NCBI GenBank assembly: GCA_019614645.1 | Contig: JABWDB010000035.1 | Coordinates: forward strand, 2,418,001 to 2,482,000 | Source of the DNA: Stratiolaelaps scimitus | Lineage: Eukaryota; Arthropoda; Arachnida; Mesostigmata; Laelapidae | DNA: 64,000 bases | Direction: 5' to 3' | In this document: positions 1-12,300 of the stretch, one piece after another | How the letters are laid out: the number at the start of each line of letters is the position of its first letter | Numbering within the stretch: the first letter of the stretch is position 1 | Notes under the pieces: generated by a model | Seen by the model: only the letters and a program-made list of their open reading frames with translations | Told to the model about the DNA's origin: nothing | The model's database searches: none | Translations under genes and position numbers: made by a program

Positions 1-2500
1 GGACGTTGGTTCAGCGAACCTGTCATTTTTAACCTTGACACCCACCTACTTAAACATTACTTTGCGTTTCCATACATTATCAACGAGGGGAACAATATAT
101 CTCGATAGCATTTACTTCTAGCCAGCCTGCTCCTGTAGTCCAATAGTAGCATGTATGTGATAACAGTGTAGATAATTTGATTTATTATTGATCAAAACAC
201 GTCTTCAATGCCCGACAGAAACAGACGTCAGCAGGGTCACCCACCGCTGCAACCTTCATTAAACAGCATAACGGTATATTTATATGTTAACACCTCACGT
301 TCGATGTGGATATTACATATTCTCGTAGAACGGTGCTCAGCTTAGATTCGATATTGTTTGACGTTGTACAATGCTTTGTCTTACGCGTTACAGGTAGGAG
401 CAGGTGTAATTGAATGTCGGTTTGAAGGTAATTTATGATTTGGTTCAAAATGTAGCTCATTGTCCGCGCGCCGCTTGCTTAGACATTATTTCGTGATATT
501 TGCCAAGCGATGTACGACTACTACTGCTGCTACCTTCAGCAATCTTTTTCGAAACTGCCGACCCGTTCTCAATGATTTTTAGTGACAAAACATACCGATC
601 AATATGAATCCGAGGTCAATCACTTCGTCGAGCACATTCTTACGGACGAACTTTGACGATGAATGAGCGGTTCGATAGACAGTGCCAAGTCAGGCAGGGT
701 CTTCGCGTAGAGAGAGAACTCGATGTCCATGTCATCAATAATGAATAAAGCCTGTTTTATCCCTTCGAAGATCTGCGCACCCCGCTGCCCCATACGCGCT
801 CCACCAACGAGCAGACAAGGTCCTTGAAGAGAGTTTATGCTCGATCTATCTCGGTGCGTTCAGCGTGTAGAGATGTGTCTGTCTATTCTAGTCTCGCGAC
901 CCCCAACACAGCTATAAATTTCTGTTTTGTACCACAACAATACGACGAGGTGTGTTACTAAGGCATTATATACAATGGGAGGCTACGTTCATTGCATGCA
1001 TATAATATGTGAACAGTTGCCGGATCCGGAGACGAGGTCGACAGGGAGGGACGGATCGGTCTTCTTATCCTGAATGTCCTGCTCTCGATAAACTCTAAAT
1101 GCAATACATTCGTTAGACAATGTGCTAATTGAAGACCGCCAGTGTTAGTAGAGCGATCCTGTGGATTTAAAATGCCATTTCATGTATTTTGTTTTTTGGA
1201 GACCATTGAGTTACGCAACAGTGGTATCGTAATGCTAACCAAAAAAAGGTATTCACATTTTTGTATAATATATCAACCGAACTGGATCACTGAGTTTTCA
1301 ATACTCTCACGGGTTTATTAACACGCAGTCTTAAACGAGTGGTAAGTCAATCCCAGTTGAGGGCTTGCTCACTTCAAGCGATATCTGCTACGGACATTTG
1401 AATTTCTAAAATGTTACCAATGCTTTCCGGTGATACCCGCTCACAAATGTGTTTCGCTTAGACAGCGTAAGTATCATTACACTTACAATCATAACGATAC
1501 ACCCGGTACAGTTATTCAACGTGAGGTACTAGAAGGGTCAACCAGGTATTTTTCTGCTCAAATACGCCTGTCGTGCATACTACGTCAGGGAGCTCTGGTG
1601 CCGCAGTAACCCTGTTTGGCCTTCCTGCACCGCCGGACCTCCTGGGTACCGATTGCACCGCTGTGTGAATCCCACACATCCTGCGGCGCCTTGCACAAAC
1701 CACTTGCAACCGGTGCCGCTCTATGCGCGCTTATTGTTGCAGTGAAGTCGCTTTGAACGAGGGATGAGGTGAGGTTCAAGTAGATGGCCATTAGTGGCTA
1801 AGGAACAACGGAACTAGCTATTTTTCTTAGAAGCCTAAGAGTGCTTGCCACCGCGGCCAACGGAGGTGTACAAGAGCGCGATGACTTAAGCCAGCAACAG
1901 CTGTCCCACAAATGTCGCCGCAGCATTTCAGAGAAAGAGGATGGCGATCTCTTGACTTAGAAGTCGCCGTTCGAGGTCGTCTGTGCTCGAAAAGAGACAC
2001 GAAACGCGCGCAACCTTTAATGACTGTCGTAGCGTCTCCGCCAGGCTCCCTGTTTTTGTCTTTTTCGTTTTGTAAGTGGTCTTTTTGCCAGCCTCTCTTT
2101 TTTTTCCCATAACATAATTCGGAAAGCAAGCTAGATTGCATAAGTCACAACGACGTACAGTTATTAAACTCGCTTAGTGCACGTACATTCAAACCTAGCT
2201 TCTGCAAGGAGGTTTCAAAATCAGCTGATATATTTCCTGCGGCGATCTGATTCGTTTCTATGGCATGTCCCCCATAAAGCTTCACAACCGAGACCTTTCA
2301 CGTGAGAGGAGAATAGCTCCGAGCTAACTCAAAATTAATATTTTTTATGCTCAATATAAATGCTCACACAAACATATTATATGTTGATAGCTCCTCCCCT
2401 GTGTTATTTTGTCGCACTAGTCAGTGAGCGCAGCGTCTTGCGCCGTCTGTTCCGCGACTCTCGCAATACCGGTTGAATGGTCACATTACTTTTACCAATA
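1..2500. other. Non-coding stretch, no gene recognised
   Basis: I read both strands and saw no open frame with protein-like composition, no clear splice-bounded exon and no recognisable transposon domain. The short open frames around 1.5-2.1 kb overlap on both strands and have no recognisable motif. Intergenic or intronic DNA is the simplest reading. Confidence 0.5.
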
Positions 2501-2510
2501 ATGCAGTGTC

Positions 2511-2529
2511 CACACACACACACACACAC
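2511..2529. repeat. (CA)n microsatellite
   Basis: This is an uninterrupted CA dinucleotide run of 19 bases. No function is implied. Confidence 0.95.
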
Positions 2530-3084
2530 TATGCGTGGCAATATTTACTTCGTTTATGGCAAGGCCTTGAAAAGCGGCCGCCCTCTTTAAACCGTCTCAC
2601 TAGCTGGTTAACGCCGACCCTACTGCTTGTATTCCCCTGCTCATAATACTTCAGTATTAGCGAAGCGGTCGCCTTTCAGTGCTATCAGTTCGCTATGCTC
2701 CCGACCCGAGGAAATGTTCCAACTTGAGCGAAAAAATTATGCCTGCCCTATCGAAACCGTTCACCTCAACTGCACACAAAGCCCACCACTCTCCCTAAGG
2801 ATTTCCTTCGACGATTCGCATTCACAGCGCGTGTGAGTGGCGATGCGTCTCGATCTGTGCTGGCGCCGCCTTTGGAAGACGTGTGCTGCACGCGTCCCCT
2901 GGCCCCTGGTGTTCGCCCTGCTCCCGGCCTGATGGCATGTTCAGCCACGGTATTCCGGCCGTTTTGAATGACAACGCCGCCTGCCTAGGCTGATGATAGG
3001 GCGGACGGGCCTTGAGATTCGAGCCGGCAGCGATTCGACAAGTAAATCATGAGATGAGATTCACTGCAGAGCTGCCCGCACTGA

Positions 3085-3582
3085 ATGGGACGGGCGTTAG
3101 CGCAGGGACAGAGGCAGCAGCAGCAGCACCAGCAGCAGCCCCTCCAGCAGGGCACGCTCGAAGCAGCGAGAGCGTCACTGCCATTCGGCTCGTATTGTTC
3201 CTCGTCGACTGCTTCTGGAAACCAATTTGAATCTCAATACATTCAACACAATCACAGCTTTCTTATTGTTCGGCGAATGAATGAGAAACAGTCATGTCTT
3301 CGCCGTCCTTCGATCCCTCTCTGGGTCTGGCGCTCGCGCTTCGTTTCCACCTCTTGTTTTTGGTCTCCCCTTTTCCTCTCTCGCTCTTCATCTCATCATA
3401 CCCTATCTTTTCCTGGCTTACCTCCTCCACCTGCCGTCGTCTGGCCCTCACCCGAGTCTCATCGTCGTCTTAATCTTCATCCGTGTCCGTTTCGATTCGT
3501 ACGCGTACCATCCCTCCCTTACAGCCACATGAGTGCCGCCGATCTTCGGCATCGTTCAAACGCGACAGTCGTTTGCGCCTAG
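3085..3582 (+). CDS. Unassigned poly-glutamine open frame, doubtful
   Basis: This ATG-initiated frame of 165 codons begins MGRALAQGQRQQQQHQQQ, so the CAG run at 3113-3150 reads as glutamine. After the Q-rich start it becomes Ser/Pro/Leu-rich without any domain I recognise. The same CAG run is open as alanine in another plus frame, and the 3' half crosses pyrimidine-rich low-complexity DNA. Gln runs do occur near the N-termini of arthropod transcription factors, so a real 5' exon is possible. There is no independent sign of coding, and chance is at least as likely. Confidence 0.18.
   Translation: MGRALAQGQRQQQQHQQQPLQQGTLEAARASLPFGSYCSSSTASGNQFESQYIQHNHSFLIVRRMNEKQSCLRRPSIPLWVWRSRFVSTSCFWSPLFLSRSSSHHTLSFPGLPPPPAVVWPSPESHRRLNLHPCPFRFVRVPSLPYSHMSAADLRHRSNATVVCA
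3113..3150. repeat. Imperfect (CAG)n tract
   Basis: CAG units are interrupted by single CAC and CCC triplets. The tract is long enough to read as Q-rich or A-rich in two plus frames. Confidence 0.9.
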
Positions 3583-5477
3583 CGCCCCCTTCGTTGCTGA
3601 TACGTGCACCGTCTTTCGAGAGTTGCACTCACATGCGGAACAGCCCCACTGCAAGAGTTGAGTTGTTACGACCGCGGCGGCTGCTGCTGCTGATGCCAGC
3701 ACGGGGCTCCGAGATCGTACAAAGATAGCATCGTGGAGACCGAAACGCCAGTACCTTTAGAGACTCGATGTCCGAACTCCGACTCGAGGCCTTTTTCTCT
3801 CAGACTTTTTACGCTTTCTTGTTACCCTAGTCGGCCGTTAGGTGTTCTGGTAGCGATTGCTGGCTCTCGCCCTTTTAAAGTCCGTTTTCTCGAAGATGTT
3901 CGAACTCGATAAGCAGTTGATTTCCTTTGTGCCATCGTTCGCGAGGGGATACCGCAGGGAACGGTCGGTGCGGGCAGCAAAAGCATGCCCTTTTGAGCTC
4001 TGCTCGTGTATATCGCCGCCTCCCGTTACTCGTTCCTGTCGGCCGTACAAGACGCCAGACCTACAGCATCATCGGCTCAACCCCTCTGACCCTCATACGT
4101 ACGTTTCTTTCTTTTTCATCTTTCTGCTCCTCGTCCGTTCTCCGCCTCGAAGTCTTGAGGAGTACAATTGAGTCTTTGTGTCCTTGAACTTTTTGTATCA
4201 CCATATCCTTCTGAGACGGATGGACGAGCCGGCAAACATGAGACGAAAAGGAGTGTGGGTACGCCGGCGGGCGGGCGGCCGGTCGGGCGTCGGGACATGA
4301 ACCGGGAAAGCGGGCCGCGGCTGGACGCAGAGCCACGCTATCAAACTTCCATTTGGAACGACGCTATTTCGAAAAGTGTGGCTTGCGCAGTCGGCGTTTA
4401 TTGCTTCGCTGCCGGATATATATGGACGCTGCTGTCTTTTGAGCGGGCGGCAGCGGGCCGGATCGGCCGACCGGTGACGGGGGCTGCTGACTGGCTGAGC
4501 GAACCAGTAAGATCTGTTCCATTGACGTCCCCGGCCGCTACTGCGGGCTCCCCCCCCCAATGGCTCCCGCGCTACCCCCACCTATAAGTGTCCATGAGAA
4601 GGAGAACAAGATTGATGAAGTCACCCCGTTTTTTTCCTTTTGCGCGGCGTTTCGTCCTTGTATCCATCCTTCGCTCGTCCGAGTAAGGTCTTACTTCCAC
4701 CATAAGCCAAATGTGCGGCGCAAGGAACGAAGGAAGATACACCGCGAAAGAGGATCGTGCCCCGATGGCTGTGTAGCAAATAGGGTGGCCCGTCGAATGG
4801 TGAACATCGTATTCGCGATGCATTCGAATGCTTGTAATACAAGAGTAGGTAACATCAATGGTAGGGGTTCTGTCGTAAGACTCCCCCAAGAATACACAAG
4901 CGGAATGTACAAACATTCTTTGTGATTCAGTGCTATACGAAGTGTAGTACTTATTGTCTACCGGAGACAACGCTGCGGAAAGCGATAGTGGTGAGTGCCA
5001 CAGTGACGATAATTTCGCTACAGATATTGTTTACAGAAATGAACAAAAATTCGCTGCGCACAGTGTAACTGTATCTTCGATCGGCGCACGGCGGCAGTCG
5101 GTCGAACGCGGAGAAGCTGTTTCCACATGGTTGTGTTCATTATACACTATTGACCGCCGGACGTATTCAAATTCAAGCACTCCATATGACCTTAAAAAGG
5201 TGTGGCAATGAAATAAATTAGAAATAGAAATACGAGACACGTAGGCTGTGGACAAATGAACAAATTGACCAATAGAAATAACGAGGTATCTCAAGTTGAA
5301 CCGACTGTTCTCATATCAACCTATTCAGCATACTCTCTCTTCGGTTTAGTATTCGCATGTAAAGGTTAAGAGCTGAGGCCTGTCAGATAGGGGAACAGCT
5401 GAGGGTCAGCTCGAAAAAACAGTAGTATTCTTATGTAGCATTGTGACGTCGTAGTAGACACGTACGAAATCGTCCTG

Positions 5478-5519
5478 AGTCAATTAATTGACTGAGTCGA
5501 TCAATCAGTTAATCAATCA
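5478..5519. promoter_or_regulatory. Possible homeodomain/TALE-type binding-site cluster
   Basis: A perfect 16-bp palindrome, AGTCAATTAATTGACT (5478-5493), contains back-to-back TAAT/ATTA homeodomain cores. Seven bases later ATCAATCA occurs twice (5500-5507 and 5512-5519), which is TGATTGAT on the minus strand. TGATTGAT-like octamers are the known composite site for Exd/Pbx with Hox partners. Finding both motif types within 42 bp is seen directly; a regulatory role is inference, since AT-rich DNA produces such words by chance. Confidence 0.3.
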
Positions 5520-5757
5520 AGCATTGTCCCGCATAGCGTTTTTCTAATTTTGTCATGAGCAATACCTGGACGTCATTGAGGGTATGATCGTGGAGTTTCA
5601 CGCGACCCGGCACTCTATGTTGCATACAGAGTCCATACATGGCCTCGATAAAGCTGGAACCATAAGGGGGGGCATTGGGCTTGATGGCTAGCTGGCTGGA
5701 TGGTTGTCCTCGTTGGAGACAGCAGACGTCCTAATTTAGAACTTTGTACATCAGACG

Positions 5758-5798
5758 AACCACCACCACCGCCGCCGCCGCCGCCCCCCCCTACCCCC
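5758..5798. repeat. (CCA)n(CCG)n tract with poly-C
   Basis: CCA repeats pass into CCG repeats and then into C8 and C5 runs separated by TA. On the minus strand the same bases give G-tracts, so a G-quadruplex is possible. Confidence 0.9.
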
Positions 5799-6434
5799 TG
5801 CTGGAAGCGCGTCTGCCGGAGCGACGACTGCTTCCCGGAGAGCAGCAAGAAGGAAGAGAAACCGTCACGGACTAACTGAGAGAGTCTGTGAGTGTGTGAG
5901 CGACTAAAGGGTTAAAGGGAAATTCGCAGAACGACTCGCTCTTCGTCTCCTTCACCGCGGTTGTCTTCTATAGCCACCTCTAGCGAGAGCTAGCGCCAGC
6001 CAGATACTTTGGAACCGGTAGCAGGAGATTCAACGAGCTTTGGGGAGGTGGGGGGACGACAGTAACCGGCAGTCCTCGGAACTAGCCGCCTTCGTCTCTC
6101 GTATTCCCTGAATAGCCCAGTGCTACCGCCCCACCGCGCCGTAAAAAGCGAAGTCGGGGCCGGGCCGGACCCAAAGCGTCCGGATGCTCCGAAGTGCTGG
6201 TGGCACTTCGGCTGATGATGATGATGATCATCCTTCTGTGGTATTAAAATAAAAACCTGTAAGGGGAGGAGGAATGACGGTGAGGAGGGGTGAAGCACGC
6301 GTACAGTGTCGTTACGCTCCAGAATAACTGATACACAGAACTGGGTTGGTTAGCTGTTTGCCAAGGTCTCTAACCTCGGTAATGTCGGTACGGTATTTTC
6401 CAGGAGCAGAAACCGAGCGTAATTGCTCTCCCTG

Positions 6435-6453
6435 TCTCTCTCTCTCTCTCTCC
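6435..6453. repeat. (CT)n microsatellite
   Basis: This is a dinucleotide CT run with minor interruption. On the minus strand it reads GAGA, the core bound by GAGA-factor type proteins in insects; no role is shown here. Confidence 0.9.
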
Positions 6454-7362
6454 CTATCTGCTTGGGTGTTTCTGCGAAAACCCGCAGTAACCAGAAGTAG
6501 CCGGCGCTAAAGTACACAATGTGCAGGTCTGCACGTTCTATGCGCGAACCAGCTCACATCGAAAAAAAAAGGAGAGATTCAGCCAAAGAGAGATATATGG
6601 ATGCTTTGGGCAGGTAAACGCAACTCTGCAGTGGGGTAAACGCAAGAATGAATGAATTCGTGAAGCAAATACAATACACACAAATAGACGACGTCCCGCC
6701 CCCTGAACTGCTACTGTACTCGGCGCTCTGTGCCATAGTACTGCCTGACGTATTCATCAGCGCGAATAATGTATGCGGATGAATGTATACGATATCGTCG
6801 AGTGAGGCTATGAAATATGAACATTGCTTTATAAATTAATGCTCGGACAGGCGGCTGACATTGGATGCACTACAGCCTCGGCCCCTGTGTGTATGTCCAA
6901 CCTATGTAATATGTAGCTGCCAATGGCGACAATAACAAATTCATTATGAATGCTCCCTGCTGCCCTCGGGGTCTGTTATTGTTGCTTGAGACTACGGCAA
7001 GCCTACAGTGGACGGATGTACTTTGAGAGCTGGGCTGAGGATATAGCCACTTTGTGAACAAGTGCGCAAATGATTTCCGAGGGATAGAACGAAATACTTC
7101 CGGCCGATTTAATGACTATGATACGGCGCGGTGGGAAGTCACAATGATGTGTAAAAGTAAAGCAGGATGAAATCTGATAAAGGGTGGTTTTATCATCAAC
7201 AGTCAATCGGCACTTCACTGGATTATACCGCAAAGCAAAACCGGTGTGCCCTTGTAAGCCTTACTCTAAATATGAGCTACTCTAAATATCTCAGGGTGTC
7301 TCAGATATCTAAGACAGTTTTTGCCTTTTGATCAGTGTATAAGTGCATCCTTTTATCTATAG

Positions 7363-7382
7363 TATATGTATATATATATATA
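7363..7382. repeat. (TA)n microsatellite
   Basis: This is a short TA dinucleotide array in AT-rich surroundings. Confidence 0.9.
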
Positions 7383-8185
7383 ATACACGAATCAGTGGTT
7401 GATGTTCCTATGTGTTCGAAATGAGATCCTCCAGCCGCATCGGTGACAATTACCTGTAAGTAAAAAAACAATATATGTTAGTTTAACTTCGTTGATAATG
7501 ATTGTTCCGATTTTTCCAGCTCTTCCCCGCCACGGAAAACAGCCAATATTATAATGCATACCTAGCTTACCGACAAATAATGTCTATTTTCTTGCTCCCT
7601 GCACTCGGCAACGAACTTCGAATAACATCGAATTAGCACCGGACCATCAAACGCTTTGTGGCTACTCCAGCTCAACATGTAGGACAACCCCGCTCCAGCG
7701 ATCTTCGTCGGCTGAGATCACCCAGTCGGCGCGTTGCGGCAGGCACCGACAGTTGCGTCAACAGTTGCAGCAGTTTTAGAAAAGGTAGTCGTAGTGACCG
7801 TATATTAGTTCTACTGTATATTATACAGTTCCATAACCTGCCACCAGCGAAATCGAAGCGAGTCAATCGAGTTCCCCAGTATCTCAGCGCTGGCCCATCT
7901 CATCGACAGCTGCATACCGACCACTACAGGCCGAGGTAGTGCTCCTTCGATCTCCCGCGTGAGAGTCCCCCTTTGCCTTCACGATGTGAGGCTCATCCAT
8001 CAGAACATTCGAACGGCGGTTGGGCGTAGGGCCCACAACGTCCCCGTCTCCCCTGTGCCGCGCACCCTCCACTCCGCCTCGCTACCCTTGTCTACTACCA
8101 CTAGCGTGTCGGTCTGTGAAAACCAGCATAATTGTTGCTGCTGCCTCTGTCGTAGTCGTGTGGAGCTGTGCATTCGTGTGGAGGC

Positions 8186-8203
8186 TATTATTATTATTAT
8201 TAC
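8186..8203. repeat. (TTA)n microsatellite
   Basis: This is an ATT/TTA trinucleotide run of about six units. Confidence 0.9.
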
Positions 8204-8649
8204 TACCATCAGCGAGGTAGTACGCGTACGACGCCAATGGTGGCACTTTGATTTCGATTCTTAAGGAAGACGATGCTTTTAATGCCGTTCCGACAGCGAG
8301 TTCACAAGTTGCACGATGATGATGGGCGTTATTGGGTGAGCTAAACCCCAACGCTGGTCATAGTGTGCGATTTGCCAATGTCTAGGGGGAATGACACCCC
8401 ATGGGGTTCCACTCGCGTCCTGCTGTTGTTGCTTCACTAGTCTAGCATACATCCAATCTATAGTAATAATCAAAGGCGTCTCGATTATTAGGCGTCCTGG
8501 TCGTCGGAGGCAACCTTGGATGAAGATCTATACGGCCGAGGGTAGCGGATGTTCGGGTCTTCAATTTCTGCTTGTGTGCTAGTTGGTCATCATTTTGTTA
8601 GACACATGGGGAGGGATCTAGATTCGATCGAAATAGCAACAACATAAGG

Positions 8650-8673
8650 AACAACAGCAACAACAACAACAAG
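8650..8673. repeat. (CAA)n microsatellite
   Basis: This is an ACA/CAA trinucleotide run with one CAG interruption. Confidence 0.85.
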
Positions 8674-11600
8674 CATCTAGCAAAGTCGTTTTTTGTCTGT
8701 TGGTACCCGCCAAGGTGCTCCATCAACATCGAAGAAGAAGAACAGTGGAACGCGACAGGTTGGCTGTGATTCGTGGCGAGCCAAGGCACCACTACGTCCT
8801 GCCAATCAGATCCTACGTATGACTTGAGCCGGAGACCGCTGGTTCGAGTTCTGCATAGCGGCAAATCGCTCGCCCGCATCGAGCTACTGGGACTACGGCT
8901 CATGGGCTGGGCGACTATGCTCTGTTTAATAAACCAATTCAGGATCCTGGAGCCAGAGAACCTTGTATATTACATTTCGAATCAATTTACCTTGTAATAG
9001 CTCAAAGCGATGGGTGTTCTGTGTCCATGCCTCAGACGACGGCCTCACTATAAATATATAGGCAACGAACACGACTCAGCCCATTATATATTGTCCTCTC
9101 TATCCCGTTACGGTCGTATTACGAGGACTACAAGAATCGAGGGAACCCTCACCCTCTTTCAGGTGATTACCCCAAGCGACAACGGCAATTCGGATATAGA
9201 TTCGCCACCGGCTAGAGAACATCTGTTCAGGCCGGGGTGGCCGATGTGAAAGAGCACACTTGAATGACAAGAGATTGGGTCGTATCCCTCAAATTGAAAA
9301 GGACGCCAATACAGCCTTGAGAGACTAGTTTCGACTGAAGCCGTAGACCTGCACCTAAATCGGAGGCTTTTTTTTGCCGAATCGCAATGATAACCTTAAG
9401 ACTAGCCCGTTCGCTACTCGCGTTGAATGGATGGTTAACAACGTTTAGAATGTATTTCATTGGTTTCTTCGTGAGCCGACGAATTTCAGAGGCTTCAAGT
9501 TGGCTGTTTCTCTGACGGGCGCAAACAGCCAATGTTGACAGATCAACTGTCGGAGCCCTGATGCCGAGTTGGTTTCAGCGAATGATCACTCAATTGTTGC
9601 TACGATCATGAAATAGCCCCTTAACGAAATTTAGTACAGGCATGAAGCGGGACTCATTTCGCGGTAGGGTCGTCGGGGGGAGAGCCGTCGCCGCGAATTT
9701 TTCTAGAAGAGTCTATCAAGCTGTATGATCTCTAGTCTCGTTACATACAGAGTGGTTGGGGTACGTTGTTATGGAGAATGAACTGCTCGGTCTGGGACGC
9801 TCATCAACTTCATTAGGCACATGAAGCTCCGTTTACGTGGATCCAAAAAACGCTCTTCCCTAATACCAATTAATGGTAGCAAGACATTGATGTTTCGATG
9901 AGTGCGGCTTACTGAAACGTTACCTTTCCCAACAACACGAAGGCCGGCCATGGCCAGCACTGTCTGCATTACCTTCATTCGGCGGAGGACCAAAGCGATC
10001 GAGAGGAGATTTCATTTTAAGAATTCGTTTTATTTAAAGAGTCATGCATACGCTTTCCTGTCTCCAATGGTTCATGTTCCTCTGATGATTTGAGCACATT
10101 GGAGGTCGTTGGGGAGATGAACTCCCATGAGGTTGTCGGGTCTCTTTGGCAGCCATTTGCAGAAATGAGCCCAGAACAATCCTCCGAAACATGTTGACGC
10201 AAGCGAAACAGATACATATTTATAGAATGATCTGGTCATTTCGTTTGTCCATAACAACGGCTTATTATCGGTCTTATGCTGATGAACGAACGCCAATGTT
10301 TGTTGATACAATATGGCCGTCCAATAGCTCATCAAGTCGATTGACTAGTGCGGCACAAAGTTGTCCACCCGACTAGAATCATTCTCATGATCTCCACCAT
10401 GTTACAGATGCTCAAATATCGAAAGCTGGCGCATATTCCTATACTCGTACGCGTTCGAACAAAGAAGTACCATTTATAGCCGATCGTCTTGCTCCATTGG
10501 CGCTGAATCAGTTCACTTGATATAGCAAACTAATATTTACACGCATTTGTAAAAGTAGACCGGTTTGACTCTCGGTAAATTCCGCTCCGTGTACGTAATT
10601 GGCATTAGATACAACTTGTTAGACTATTCTAATAAATGTATCACATTATTTATTTTCAGTCCGGTGTTGTCATTCACATTATATAATACTTGTCCCATAT
10701 TGTAGATCATGTTTGCGAAACTCGACTAAATATAGATATAGGATAGCTGGCCGAGCGAGCTCCGCGCCGTGAATAACTGATCAGTGGAAATACACCGGGG
10801 TGTCTCCCAGCTAGAATTAGCTGCAGGTATATATATACACAGACACAGTTAAACTGTTCGAATCTGTTCGATAGACAATCGATGGGTCGTTTCCACCCTC
10901 TCCACCGTCGACGCTTACGACTAGGGCCGAGTGTTCGTGTCGAGCAAGTTTAAAATCCATATAGGCTAAGATTGGATATATGGTAGAAATCGCCCACCTA
11001 CGTGACATCACAGCGTCAGCAACTGCTCGGGGTGCAATTGCGATTGTTGGATCGATGCAGATGGCGGCGCAATGGGCGTGTCTGAGGCCTTCGTCTCGAA
11101 AGAGTCGTCGCCATATATTTCGCTGTATTGTACGTCCCGGTAACATGTAGCTTATTTTAGGATCTCTTAGGACGTTTAGGGGCGTTTGGCTGTTTCGTCA
11201 CATATCGTCAAGATCTGCGCTGAAACATTCTATACGTTTGTTTATTGTTATAATTTATATGTGTCTACATGTATGTGCTTATCGGATATCATTACGTGGC
11301 ACAGTGACGCATTATGTATTCCGGTGTATGGCGGAAGAGAACAGATTCATTAGGACGTCAATCGCGCATGGGCCTGAATCTTGTTAAATTTTATATAATC
11401 CTAAAATGAGAGTGTGTTAATTTCTGAGAATGATAAAGGCGCGCGCGCCACTTAAACTTAATACACGTTTGTAGTAATGCAGCTCTTACATGGTAGCTGA
11501 TCTGGCCGATCGGTGTTTAAAAATGCCCTGTACACGTGTACACGCGCGGATGGTGAATTTGGGGCTTCTCAAATGCAGAAATACGCTCTATAGAAAGGCC

Positions 11601-12300
11601 CGACATTTAATGATAGCGCTTAAGCGATATCACATAGATCAGATGGTTAAGCTATCTGCACAACGGTTGTACAATCATTGTGTTGAGCTATTTTACTTCG
11701 ATCGTAACGGATCGAATATAGTGCCTACTCATTAGGAATAGGTGCACGTCAAAATGGCTAGGTCGAGTCACCTGTTTTTTCGAGCTGTTCATCCTCAGCT
11801 GTTCCCCCATCTGACAGGCTTCAGGTCTAGTCTCACCTGCGCCCTGTACCGAAGCCGCATTTAACCCACACAACACACATGTTCACCGTGCTTAGTCTAG
11901 CCCTGCTGCTAAGGTCCGATCGGCATCACTATCGCACTTAGGCTCTGTCACCGATACACGAACACATATATCGTTATATCTGATCCGAACGCTAATAGAG
12001 TGAGAGAAATACTGTCAATAAATGAATTACGAGCTGTTGTACACATATAGGGTGGCATATTCTACCTAGCAAGCGGCAGCGACCTGCAACCATCACCGAC
12101 AGCAGGAGCACATTACGCCGGGGAGTCGACAGAGTGACGAGTCGATCATCAGAAGCAGACTCGAACACCCATCGACTCGTTTGGGCGACATACGCCATAG
12201 AGCAAGCCACGTAGCAGGCTAGTCCCTTCCACCGATGTGCGCGGATCGACCCGCCGCGAGTGAACGTTCAACATAGGCGATGTTGAGCGTTCGCCTGCGC

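Larger units (their letters stand above)
2560..4620. other. Mildly GC-rich, CpG-containing block
   Basis: This block is richer in G+C and CpG than its flanks. It has pyrimidine-rich stretches near 3.3-3.5 kb and a CAG run near 3.1 kb. Several frames are open at once on both strands, which is expected in GC-rich DNA and is not proof of coding. It could hold a promoter or untranslated first exon, but I see no core promoter that decides the matter. Confidence 0.35.
4621..7650. other. Non-coding stretch with scattered simple repeats
   Basis: No gene is recognised. The stretch contains the homeodomain-type site cluster at 5478-5519, a CCA/CCG tract at 5758-5798, a (CT)n run at 6435-6453 and a (TA)n run at 7363-7382, all listed separately. 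Its other open frames are short and have no recognisable motifs. Confidence 0.45.
7651..12300. other. Non-coding stretch, no gene recognised
   Basis: Simple repeats occur at 8186-8203 and 8650-8673. The open frames in this region, for example near 9.0, 10.1 and 11.5 kb, are all under 110 codons. They show no family motif I know and often overlap an antisense frame. I see no supported gene. Confidence 0.45.

Noticed and set aside
8773..8870. B-box-like GGTTCGAGTTC
   Set aside because: The T-arm has a mismatch, there is no anticodon arm and no convincing A box at the right distance.
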